This document shows positions 54,525-62,839 of a DNA stretch of 64,000 nucleotides, piece by piece. Made by a program: the position numbers and the translations under genes. Every line of letters begins with the position of its first letter. The first letter of the stretch is position 1. The notes beneath the pieces were generated by a model. That model worked only from the letters and a program-made list of their open reading frames with translations, had not been told where the DNA came from and ran no database searches. This stretch comes from an uncultured Lachnospiraceae bacterium. Lineage in GTDB: Bacteria > Bacillota > Clostridia > Lachnospirales > Lachnospiraceae. Location of the stretch: assembly GCA_902786365.1 (NCBI GenBank), contig CADACD010000005.1, forward strand, positions 1-64,000. The letters are read 5' to 3'.

Positions 54525-55034
54525 ATGAACAGTAATCGAACAAAAAAATTATGTATAGCAGGAATATTCTGTGCTATTGCAGTTATCGGAAGCATGTTTT
54601 CTTTTCAGGTCTTTGGAAGTAAATGTGCACCAATTCAGCATATGGTTAATATTATGTGTGCTGTAGCTTTAGGACCTTGGTATGGTGTTTCAGTCGCATT
54701 TTGTGCAAGCCTGATCAGGAATATGATTGGTCTTGGAAGTCTTATGGCATTTCCGGGTAGTATGTTTGGAGCATTATTATGCGGAATTGCCTATTGGAAA
54801 ACAAAAAATATCACACTGACATTGGTCGCAGAAGTTTTTGGAACAGCTATCCTTGGCGGTCTGTGTGCCTATCCGGTAGCAATTTTCTTTATGGGAGTCA
54901 ACGCAGCCGGATTGGCATTCTACGTATATGTCGTTCCATTTTTGATTTCAACATTAGCCGGTGCAATAATATCAGCTGTATTGATTGGAAGTTTCAAAAA
55001 GAGCGGTGTGTTGAAAATGATAGCTGAAGCATAA
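54525..55034 (+). CDS. thiW: ThiW, ECF transporter S component for thiazole
   Basis: A 169-residue, five- or six-helix S component of an energy-coupling factor transporter. The stretch CAPIQHMVNIMCAVALGPWYG, then SLIRNMIGLGSLMAFPGSMFG and the AYPVAIFFMG segment, are typical of ThiW. That family is predicted to take up hydroxyethylthiazole for thiamine synthesis. The shared ATPase and EcfT genes are elsewhere. Thiamine diphosphate is needed by Dxs in this window. ATGGAGGA precedes the ATG. A structured RNA ends about 20-30 bases upstream. Confidence 0.88.
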   Translation: MNSNRTKKLCIAGIFCAIAVIGSMFSFQVFGSKCAPIQHMVNIMCAVALGPWYGVSVAFCASLIRNMIGLGSLMAFPGSMFGALLCGIAYWKTKNITLTLVAEVFGTAILGGLCAYPVAIFFMGVNAAGLAFYVYVVPFLISTLAGAIISAVLIGSFKKSGVLKMIAEA

Positions 55035-55092
55035 ATTACTAATCAAAGAAAAAAAGCCCCACAAACATATTAGCAGCAAAAAAATAAAACGT

Positions 55093-55187
55093 GCTGTCGC
55101 ATTAAGAAAAACTACAAATATACTGTGTTATTCTTTATAAAATTAACACTATTCTGTAGAAAATGCTTACTGCGGCAGCTCGTTTTT
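55093..55187 (+). repeat. R1 repeat, full-length copy (plus orientation)
   Basis: Left arm GCTGTCGCATTAAG at 55093, right arm CTTACTGCGGCAGC ending near 55179, then CGTTTTT. The interior GTGTTA / TAACAC inverted pair matches the interior of the copy at 51954-52050 read on the other strand. It can act as the thiW terminator. Confidence 0.65.
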
Positions 55188-55407
55188 ATTGTTTAGAAAA
55201 TTATTTGATTAGAGTTAGTAATAAAACGGAATTCATTATATAAAATACTATGAATGTGGCGGACAGCAAAAAGAGAGATGAATAAAATTAGAGAAGTGAT
55301 AATTGAGATGAAAAATATTCTGATTTTTTATATGTGATACATTGAAAAAAATACTCTTTTATGAGATAATAAAAACTATATACATAATAAATATTGGAGG
55401 TACGTAT

Positions 55408-57942
55408 ATGTTTGATAAACTATATGGAATAATGGACTGGCCACTTATCGAAGGAATTGAATATACAGATATTGATAACCCGGGAGATTTATTAGGCCAG
55501 CATCTTATCGAGGATGGTCTATTGATTCAGGCATTTGTTCCTGATGCTGACAGTGTTCAAGTGAAATATTCAGGCAAAACTTATGATATGTATAAAATGG
55601 ACGATGATGGATTTTATGCAACAATTATCGACTCGGATAAAACGATTAAGTACAAATTGATTGTAAAGCGTGGAGATAGTGTAAAAGAATTTTATGATGC
55701 ATATGAATTTTTTATATCTGATGATATTAAGAAATATGGAAAATTCAATGCCGGTATTGCGTACGATGCATATGATATGATGGGCGCACATAAATGCACT
55801 ATATCAGGAGTAAGTGGTGTAAAATTCTGTGTATGGGCTCCAAATGCAATCAGAGTAAGTGTTGTCGGTGAATTTAATAATTGGGACGGAAGAATTCACC
55901 AGATGACAAAAATAGATGACACAGGCATATTTGAAATATTTATTCCGGAAATCAGGGAAGGAAGTTTATATAAATACGAAATCAAGAAAAAAGGTGGCGA
56001 AAATGTATTAAAGGCAGATCCTTATGCATTCAGAATGGAGAATCTTCCGGGTGATGCCTCTGTGATTGCTGATATTGATACATTTAAATGGTCTGATAAA
56101 GCATGGATGAAATCACGTGCAAAATTTAACTGCGAAAAATCTCCGATATCTATCTATCAGCTCAGTGCTGCAAACTTTGAAAAAAAAGATGGTGTGGCAA
56201 ATTATAGAACTATCGCCGAGTCAGTTGCTAATTACGCCATTCAGTCCGGATATACACATGTTGAACTGATGCCTTTAGCAGAGTATTATGATGATTCAAC
56301 AAACGGATATATAACAAACTTTTTGTATGCTCCAACCTCAAGATACGGCTCTAATGAGGATTTGATGTATTTTGTTGACTATCTGCATTCTAAAGGCATC
56401 GGCGTTATTTATGAATGGACACCGACACAGTTTGCAACTGAGAAAAATGGTTTGGGATATTTTGACGGTTCATGTGTATATGAGAGTGATAACCCTAAGA
56501 GAGGAATCAATCCAAGAACAGAAGCTCATATGTACAATTATGCAAGACCTGAAGTGACTAGTTATCTGATTGCCAATGCTTTTATGTGGATTGACAAATA
56601 TCATTTTGATGGAATCAATCTTGTGAATATAGCTGAGCTTCTTTATCATGATTATGATAGAAAACCGGGTGAATGGGAAGCAAATATATACGGTGGAACA
56701 CAGAATCTTGAAGCAATCGAATTTATCAAACATTTTAATTCTATTATTCACAAACTCAGAGAAGGTGTTATCACAATAGCAGATGATACTTCCGGATATC
56801 CGGAGATTACAGGCGAAGTCTCAGAGACATGTCTTGGCTTTGATTTGAAATGGAACCACGAATGGAGAAAAGATTTCTTAAGCTATATGGCTACACCTGC
56901 TTATCTTAGAGAGCCTCATTACAATGAATTATCCTTAAGTATGGTTTACCAATATACTGATAATTTTATTGTTGGATATCAGGCACCGGAATTTATCAGT
57001 GGAAAGTCATCCATGTTAAGCAGAATGGCAGGCGATACAGAACAACGTAAGTTTGATAATATGAAACTTGCACTTGCATACGAATATGTTCATCCTGGTA
57101 AGAAAATGATATTCATGGGGCAGGATATAGCAACATATTATGAGTGGAAAGAAGAAGAAGCGCTCAATTTCGATATTTTAAGTGAAGAGAAACATCAAAA
57201 TGTTTATGCGTTAATCAAAGCACTCAATCAATTATACAAACAGGAACCTGCTTTATATGAGCTGGATAATGACGAGAATGGTTTTGAATGGATTAACAAT
57301 ATTTCTGCACGTGAAAGTGTTCTCACATTTGTCAGAAAAGGTATTAACGATGATGAGCTATTACTGATAGCATGTAACTTTGATGCAGTTGACAGAAGTG
57401 ATTATAAGATAGGTGTTCCTAAACGTGGAAAATATAAAGAAATTTTCAATACAGGCAGCACAGCGTTTGGAGGATTGGGATTTGTTAATTCAAAATTAAA
57501 ACAGTCAAAAACTGATGAATGTGATGGAAGAGAAGAATCTATCAGAGTTAATCTTGCCGGATTGAGTATATCTGTTTACAAATATTCAAAGGCTGATGAA
57601 AAAGTTGAAGGTAATAAAGCGGCAAAAGAAAAAGCCTCTGTAAAAGAAAAAGAAAGTAAAACAACAAAAAGAGCTGCATCAAAAAGCGGAACTTCTAAAT
57701 CATCTGAAAAAAAAGCTGTAACAAAAGAGAAAACAGTAAAGAATGAGCAAGTAGAAAATATCGACAATGAAGTTATTCATAATACTGAAACTGTCAATAG
57801 TGATGCTAAATCTGTAAAAGAAGATTCGGTGAAAAACACAAAAACTGAACTTTCAGATGAAAAAACAACGGTTAAAAAATCTACTGCTAAAAAGACATCC
57901 ACAAAAACTGCTGCTAAAAAAACTGCTACAAAGAAATCTTAA
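55408..57942 (+). CDS. GlgB-like protein with degenerate active site and Lys-rich tail
   Basis: The 844-residue protein has branching-enzyme architecture: an N-terminal CBM48-like domain (about 25-105), a second one with VVGEFNNWDGR (about 120-225), a GH13 barrel (about 230-620) and a C-terminal beta domain. All GH13 catalytic positions differ. Region I has Gln341 for His. In HFDGINLVN the Arg is Asn404 and the nucleophile Asp is Val406. The acid/base Glu is Asp459 (TIADDTS), and the HD pair in VGYQAPEF is Ala526-Pro527. From about residue 726 an unusual 119-residue Lys/Ala/Thr/Ser-rich tail follows. It is probably a glucan-binding pseudoenzyme; branching activity is not expected. ATG 55408 follows TTGGAGGT. 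Confidence 0.85.
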   Translation: MFDKLYGIMDWPLIEGIEYTDIDNPGDLLGQHLIEDGLLIQAFVPDADSVQVKYSGKTYDMYKMDDDGFYATIIDSDKTIKYKLIVKRGDSVKEFYDAYEFFISDDIKKYGKFNAGIAYDAYDMMGAHKCTISGVSGVKFCVWAPNAIRVSVVGEFNNWDGRIHQMTKIDDTGIFEIFIPEIREGSLYKYEIKKKGGENVLKADPYAFRMENLPGDASVIADIDTFKWSDKAWMKSRAKFNCEKSPISIYQLSAANFEKKDGVANYRTIAESVANYAIQSGYTHVELMPLAEYYDDSTNGYITNFLYAPTSRYGSNEDLMYFVDYLHSKGIGVIYEWTPTQFATEKNGLGYFDGSCVYESDNPKRGINPRTEAHMYNYARPEVTSYLIANAFMWIDKYHFDGINLVNIAELLYHDYDRKPGEWEANIYGGTQNLEAIEFIKHFNSIIHKLREGVITIADDTSGYPEITGEVSETCLGFDLKWNHEWRKDFLSYMATPAYLREPHYNELSLSMVYQYTDNFIVGYQAPEFISGKSSMLSRMAGDTEQRKFDNMKLALAYEYVHPGKKMIFMGQDIATYYEWKEEEALNFDILSEEKHQNVYALIKALNQLYKQEPALYELDNDENGFEWINNISARESVLTFVRKGINDDELLLIACNFDAVDRSDYKIGVPKRGKYKEIFNTGSTAFGGLGFVNSKLKQSKTDECDGREESIRVNLAGLSISVYKYSKADEKVEGNKAAKEKASVKEKESKTTKRAASKSGTSKSSEKKAVTKEKTVKNEQVENIDNEVIHNTETVNSDAKSVKEDSVKNTKTELSDEKTTVKKSTAKKTSTKTAAKKTATKKS

Positions 57943-58033
57943 TTACCAACAAAATATTTCAAGTAACAGTACCAATCAATTCAGGTAGGAATAATTATAA
58001 GAATAATTATAATAAGACGAAAAGAGGTAGCAG

Positions 58034-58936
58034 ATGTTTATTAATTCGTTACTAAATGCTGAAGAAGCAACGCAAGAAACAACTCATTTAATACAGGATG
58101 CATCTGAAACGGTAGAAAAAGCAAGCAGATTTGTAGAAAATTCAAAAGATTTTATTCCATCAATTATCAGTTTTGGATTAAATCTTTTAATCGCCTTACT
58201 TATCTTTTGTATCGGCAAGTTATTGATAAGAATACTTCTTAAGGTATGTAAGAGATTTCTAGATAGAACAAAGATAGAGATAACAGTCAGTAAATTTTTG
58301 TTATCATTGATAAGAGCTATAGCATATGTAATTTTGGTTCTTGTGATGTTAGAAACAGTGGGAATAAAAACAACATCTTTTCTGGCTGTTTTAACGACAG
58401 CAAGTTTTGCACTTGGCTTGGCGTTGCAGGGAAGTTTGTCTAACTTTGCAGGAGGAATTCTCATCCTTATTTTAAAACCATTTAAGGTTGGAGATTATAT
58501 CTGTACAGGCGGATTGGAAGGTACAGTATCAAAAATCGATTTATTTTATACGACACTTATCACACTTGATAACAAATTGAATATCATTCCAAATGGAACA
58601 CTATCAAATGCAAGCCTGACTAATGTGACAGCTTTTGATACAAGAAGAGTCGATTTTGAATTTGGCATTAGTTACAATTCAGATATTTCCAAAGCGAAAG
58701 ATATTTTGATAAGATGTGCATCTGAACATAATATGGTAATGAAAGAAAAAGAAATTTTCGCATTTGTTTCAAATCTGGCTGCCAGTCAGGTGACATTAGG
58801 TCTTAGAGTATGGGTTAATTCATCAGATTATTGGACAGTAAAATTTGATTTGACTGAAACAATTAAAATACGTCTTGAAAAAGAAGGCATTGAAATACCA
58901 TTCAATCAAATTGTTGTACATGAGGCAGACAATTGA
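58034..58936 (+). CDS. mscS: Small-conductance mechanosensitive channel, MscS family
   Basis: A 300-residue MscS protein that would release solutes under hypo-osmotic stress. A polar N-terminal helix (about 1-37) precedes three membrane segments. The pore helix reads VLTTASFALGLALQGSLSNFAGGILILILKPFKVGDYI (about 114-150). It is followed by the beta domain LEGTVSKIDLFYTTLITLDNKLNIIPNG and a C-terminal alpha/beta cap. AAAGAGGT precedes the ATG. Confidence 0.93.
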   Translation: MFINSLLNAEEATQETTHLIQDASETVEKASRFVENSKDFIPSIISFGLNLLIALLIFCIGKLLIRILLKVCKRFLDRTKIEITVSKFLLSLIRAIAYVILVLVMLETVGIKTTSFLAVLTTASFALGLALQGSLSNFAGGILILILKPFKVGDYICTGGLEGTVSKIDLFYTTLITLDNKLNIIPNGTLSNASLTNVTAFDTRRVDFEFGISYNSDISKAKDILIRCASEHNMVMKEKEIFAFVSNLAASQVTLGLRVWVNSSDYWTVKFDLTETIKIRLEKEGIEIPFNQIVVHEADN

Positions 58937-58980
58937 TATTTACAAATGAAATAATCATTTAAACAGAATTTTGTATAATC

Positions 58981-59016
58981 AAAAACACGCTAGATTTATT
59001 TATCTAGCGTGTTTTT
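58981..59016. terminator. Bidirectional terminator between mscS and argH
   Basis: AAAAACACGCTAGA and its reverse complement TCTAGCGTGTTTTT form a perfect 14-bp stem around an eight-base loop, with A-run and T-run built into the ends. Confidence 0.9.
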
Positions 59017-59089
59017 GATATGTAAAAATGTATTATGCAACTCAAAATAACAATTCTTATCTATTAAACATAGAAACAAAACTATTACT

Positions 59090-60466
59090 TTAATTTTCCT
59101 CAAGATATTTTTTGTTAATATCGATAACTTTATCCATAGCCTCTTTACCCGGAGCACCAATGGTTACACGCTTTTCGACACATGTCTTTAAGCTGATTGC
59201 ATCATAAATATCTTCTTCAAATACAGGATTGATCGCTTTAAATTCGTCTAATGTCATATCATCAAGAGCAATATTTTTATCAATACAATATAAGACAAGT
59301 TGTCCGACAATACCATGTGCATCCCTAAACGGAACTCCATGATTAACAAGATAATCAGCAGCGTCAGTAGCATTTGTAAAACCATTTTTAGCACTTGATT
59401 GCATTACCTGATTATTAAATTTCATTGTATCAATCATACCTGTAAAAAGACTGATACAACCTTTGACAGTATCAATCGCATCAAATGAAAGTTCTTTATC
59501 CTCCTGCATATCTTTGTTATACGCCAAAGGAATTCCTTTCATTGTTGTTAAAATAGAGATTAATGCACCATATACACGACCTGTCTTACCACGAATCAAT
59601 TCTGCAATATCAGGGTTCTTTTTCTGTGGCATAATACTGCTGCCTGTACTGTATGAATCGTCAATCTCTACAAAACGGTATTCATTTGAATTCCATATGA
59701 TGATTTCTTCACAGAATCTGCTTAAATGCATCATGATAGTTGAAAGAGCACTGAGCAGTTCGATAAGATAATCTCTGTCAGAAACAGAATCCATACTATT
59801 GAGCGTAGGTCCATAGAAATAAAGAAGATTTGCTGTCAGTTCTCTGTCAAGAGGATATGTGGTTCCTGCCAATGCACCTGAACCCAAAGGGCAATAGTTC
59901 ATTCTGTCATATATATCAAACAGTCTCTGTCTATCTCTCTTAAACATTTCAAAGTAAGCACCAAAATGATGAGCAAGCGTTATTGGCTGTGCTTTTTGAA
60001 GATGTGTAAAACCAGGCATAAATGTTTCAGTATTTTCTTCCATAATCTTTAAAATAGATGACATTAACACCTTTAGCAATGCGTTAATCTCTGTAATTTC
60101 ATCTCTTGTGTATAATTTCATATCAAGAGCAACCTGATCGTTTCGACTTCTTCCTGTGTGAAGACGCTTTCCAGCCTCCCCAACCCTCTCAATAAGAGTC
60201 TGCTCTACAAAGCTGTGGATATCTTCAGCATCAGAAGCAATTTCAAGACTGCCATTTTCAATATCATTTAATATACTCTCAAGGCCATTTACAATCGTTT
60301 CTTTATCTTCATTTGATAATATCCCTTGAGCTGCAAGCATAGTAACATGCGCTATGCTTCCTTTAATATCCTGTTTGTAAAATTTCTGGTCAAAAGAAAT
60401 AGATGCATTAAAATTATGCACTAATTCATTTGTCTCTTTAGTGAATCGTCCACCCCATAATTTCAT
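59090..60466 (-). CDS. argH: Argininosuccinate lyase
   Basis: ArgH splits argininosuccinate into arginine and fumarate, the last step of arginine synthesis. The 458-residue product has the N-terminal KLWGGRFTKETNELV, HTGRSRNDQVALDMKLY near 103, HLQKAQPITLAHH near 153 and the family signature SSIMPQKKNPDIAEL near 270. argG and other arg genes are not adjacent. ArgR from 12962-13411 is the likely regulator. Confidence 0.97.
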   Translation of the reverse strand: MKLWGGRFTKETNELVHNFNASISFDQKFYKQDIKGSIAHVTMLAAQGILSNEDKETIVNGLESILNDIENGSLEIASDAEDIHSFVEQTLIERVGEAGKRLHTGRSRNDQVALDMKLYTRDEITEINALLKVLMSSILKIMEENTETFMPGFTHLQKAQPITLAHHFGAYFEMFKRDRQRLFDIYDRMNYCPLGSGALAGTTYPLDRELTANLLYFYGPTLNSMDSVSDRDYLIELLSALSTIMMHLSRFCEEIIIWNSNEYRFVEIDDSYSTGSSIMPQKKNPDIAELIRGKTGRVYGALISILTTMKGIPLAYNKDMQEDKELSFDAIDTVKGCISLFTGMIDTMKFNNQVMQSSAKNGFTNATDAADYLVNHGVPFRDAHGIVGQLVLYCIDKNIALDDMTLDEFKAINPVFEEDIYDAISLKTCVEKRVTIGAPGKEAMDKVIDINKKYLEEN

Positions 60467-60562
60467 GAGTAAAATCCTGCCTTTCCTAGATATTTAAAAT
60501 CATGACGGTCAGTGCCTTCATGTTTTTTCATGCTATTTTTAGTTATTGCTTTTGCAGATCCC

Positions 60563-60619
60563 AAGATCATACTTATTCATGCAAGCGTGAAACGTATGAC
60601 TTTTTAAACCTGGTATCAT
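60563..60619 (+). repeat. R2 dispersed repeat, copy 3
   Basis: AAGATCATACTTATTC and GAAACGTATGACTTT form the hairpin, and AAACCTGGTATCAT is the tail, as in the copy at 17714-17770. It lies in the 339-bp gap between divergent argH and the U32-like pair; the rest of that gap is AT-rich with no gene. Confidence 0.6.
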
Positions 60620-60805
60620 AATAAGAGATTATATCATAAAAACGGGATAATGTCTAAAAGAATCTGACGATAACATCAACTGCCCAAAAATAAAATTGTA
60701 TATGATGATGTTTTCACAAAAAATACGTGTATAAACTGGCAGACTTTTGCAAATATTATAATATATTCAAAAATTTAACATACTATGATTGGAGAACTCA
60801 TTGTA

Positions 60806-61696
60806 ATGAAAGCAGAAACTTGCCTTAATTTATGTGAAATAGAAGAGTTTGAATGTATCTATCCTGTGGTATCAGGTGTAAAAGAAAAGATAAAATTTAC
60901 CAGAATATATATTGGTTCTTATTTTTGTGACGAATTATTTTTGAAAATCGATTATAATAACGTAAGAAATTTACTTGATAAAATTTCAAATACTTACAAA
61001 GTGACACTGGTTATTCCAATATTCTGCCAAGGAAATCTTAAAAAAGGCAAAGAAGTAGTACATTATCTGATTGAATACTATCACGATATCATTGATGAAA
61101 TTACCGTTAATGACTATGGCGCCCTGAGTATGATACACCAATTCTATAATGCTGATAAACAAAATAATAGACTAAAGATAAATATGGGAAGACTATTTTT
61201 TAAGGATTATCGAGAGCCAAGATATGAAGAATATTTTGAAAGAAATTGGAAACCAAAATCATTCTCATTCATTTTAAAATCAACCATAGAAAAATATAAT
61301 ATTAATGAAATTGAAATAGATGTGACACACAAATCCATTAACTTGTCAGAATCGCCAAATTGTATTATCGGACTTCATACTCCATACACATACATGACAA
61401 CAGGCAAAATATGTGAATTTGCTTCAATGTATCGATTGGTTCAGAAAAAATTCAGACCTAATGCAGATTGCAGTAAAGAATGTTTAAAATCCGTATTAGA
61501 ATATGATGTTGATGATAACAGGAAATGGTTTCGTGTAGGTAGAACAATCTATTTTGAAAATAACAGCATAAGAATTTCAAATTTTGATGAAAATACAAAA
61601 GACACTATAAAAGATAATAAACAAGATTTAACAGAGTCAAATATCAGACTGATATATTTTCCACTAAATGAGCTTGTAACTCATATAAAATGGTAA
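60806..61696 (+). CDS. U32-like protein, partner of the downstream gene
   Basis: A 296-residue protein that I place tentatively with the U32 peptidase-like (UbiV/TrhP-type) group. Segments such as DEITVNDYGALSMIH, KINMGRLFFKDYREPRYEE and GLHTPYTYMTTGKICEFAS match the barrel pattern of those proteins, and Cys residues cluster near the C-terminus (ADCSKEC). Some U32 proteins bind an iron-sulfur cluster and act in RNA or quinone hydroxylation. ATG 60806 has TTGGAGAA upstream; an ATG at 60785 lacks a site. The next gene starts 20 bases later and is also U32-like. Confidence 0.55.
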   Translation: MKAETCLNLCEIEEFECIYPVVSGVKEKIKFTRIYIGSYFCDELFLKIDYNNVRNLLDKISNTYKVTLVIPIFCQGNLKKGKEVVHYLIEYYHDIIDEITVNDYGALSMIHQFYNADKQNNRLKINMGRLFFKDYREPRYEEYFERNWKPKSFSFILKSTIEKYNINEIEIDVTHKSINLSESPNCIIGLHTPYTYMTTGKICEFASMYRLVQKKFRPNADCSKECLKSVLEYDVDDNRKWFRVGRTIYFENNSIRISNFDENTKDTIKDNKQDLTESNIRLIYFPLNELVTHIKW

Positions 61697-61716
61697 ATTA
61701 ATAATTGGAGGATGGT

Positions 61717-62679
61717 ATGGACATTTTAGTTCCTTTAAATGATAAATCTTTTCTTGATCCTTATATAGAAGCCGGTGCAAAAGAATTTTATTTTGGATTT
61801 TATGATGAAAAATGGAATGAACAATTCGGTGAATATTCAGATATTAATAGGATGTCAGGATATAAAAAACTTGCAAATGCAAATACATTTGATGATATAC
61901 ATGATATAATTGATTCTATAAGGAAGAAAGATGCCTTTTCCTATATTACATTCAATTCAGCTCTCTATTCCAAAGAAGAAATCAAAAAACTGAAAGAATA
62001 TATATCCATATTAGCAGAAAATAAGCCGGATGGAATCATTATATCATCACCTGAGCTTGCAAATCTTGTCTCTCAATATGATATACCGGTTGTGGTAAGC
62101 ACAATTGCAGGCGTATATAATTCTGATATTGTATCCTTCTACAAAGATCTTGGTGTGAAAAGAGTAATTCTTCCAAGAGATTTAACTTTGGGTGAAATCG
62201 CAGATATTGTGTCATCCAATCCTGATTTGGAATATGAAGTATTTATAATGAGAAATGGCTGTAAGTTCTCTGATTCAAATTGTCTTGGCTTTCATAGAAA
62301 AGAGATGTGTTCCATCTGTGCTGATATTGACAGGGCAGATGATGATGTAATATTCACAAAAGAAAATGATAATTTTAAAAACAGAAGTAATCTGGAATAT
62401 ACCGATATGCTTTTGAAAAATGATTTTCATAACTATGCCTGTGGGTTATGTGCAATATATGACTTTGTGAGAATGCATATCAATGCCGGAAAAGTGGTAG
62501 GACGTTCTGATGATTGTGAGGCAGTATGTGAAGATATCAAACTGATTCGAAAAAATATTGAAATTGCAAAAAATTCGTCTTCAAAAGGGGAATACCTTGA
62601 AAATATGATATTTCCAGATGACAGAAGTGTTATGTGTACGAACAGTATGTCTTGTTATTATCCGGAAATAAGATTTTAA
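61717..62679 (+). CDS. U32 family peptidase-like protein
   Basis: A 320-residue protein with the U32 layout: N-terminal EAGAKEFYFGFYDEKW, the strand PVVVSTIAGVYNSDIVSFYKDLGVKRVILPRDLTLGEI split over about 125-165, and EYEVFIMRNGCKFSDSNC near 180. Cysteines in CKFSDSNC, CSIC and CGLC could hold a metal cluster, as known for UbiU/UbiV. No protease active site is evident. ATG 61717 follows TTGGAGG at 61705-61711. It probably forms a pair with the preceding gene, and the substrate is unknown. Confidence 0.75.
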   Translation: MDILVPLNDKSFLDPYIEAGAKEFYFGFYDEKWNEQFGEYSDINRMSGYKKLANANTFDDIHDIIDSIRKKDAFSYITFNSALYSKEEIKKLKEYISILAENKPDGIIISSPELANLVSQYDIPVVVSTIAGVYNSDIVSFYKDLGVKRVILPRDLTLGEIADIVSSNPDLEYEVFIMRNGCKFSDSNCLGFHRKEMCSICADIDRADDDVIFTKENDNFKNRSNLEYTDMLLKNDFHNYACGLCAIYDFVRMHINAGKVVGRSDDCEAVCEDIKLIRKNIEIAKNSSSKGEYLENMIFPDDRSVMCTNSMSCYYPEIRF

Positions 62680-62758
62680 AGTATTGCTTTTTTAGTACCT
62701 TTAAGTTTTGTACCTACTATCTATGTCAATGTAAAATATACGATTATGAAATAGTTAC

Positions 62759-62799
62759 AGGCTCTGCCACATTAAAATCTTTTTAATGCGACAGAGCCT
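62759..62799. repeat. R1 repeat, short copy between convergent genes
   Basis: AGGCTCTGCCACATTAAAA (62759-62777) pairs with TTTTAATGCGACAGAGCCT (62781-62799) with two mismatches. The arms match the R1 family. It may terminate both the U32-like operon and htpG. Confidence 0.65.
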
Positions 62800-62839
62800 C
62801 TCAAAACTATATTATAAATTGTGATTCTTTATATATCGA

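Noticed and set aside
55342..55407. Upstream extension of the GlgB-like protein to 55342
   Set aside because: The in-frame extension lacks an SD, while ATG 55408 follows TTGGAGGT and gives the usual GlgB N-terminal length.
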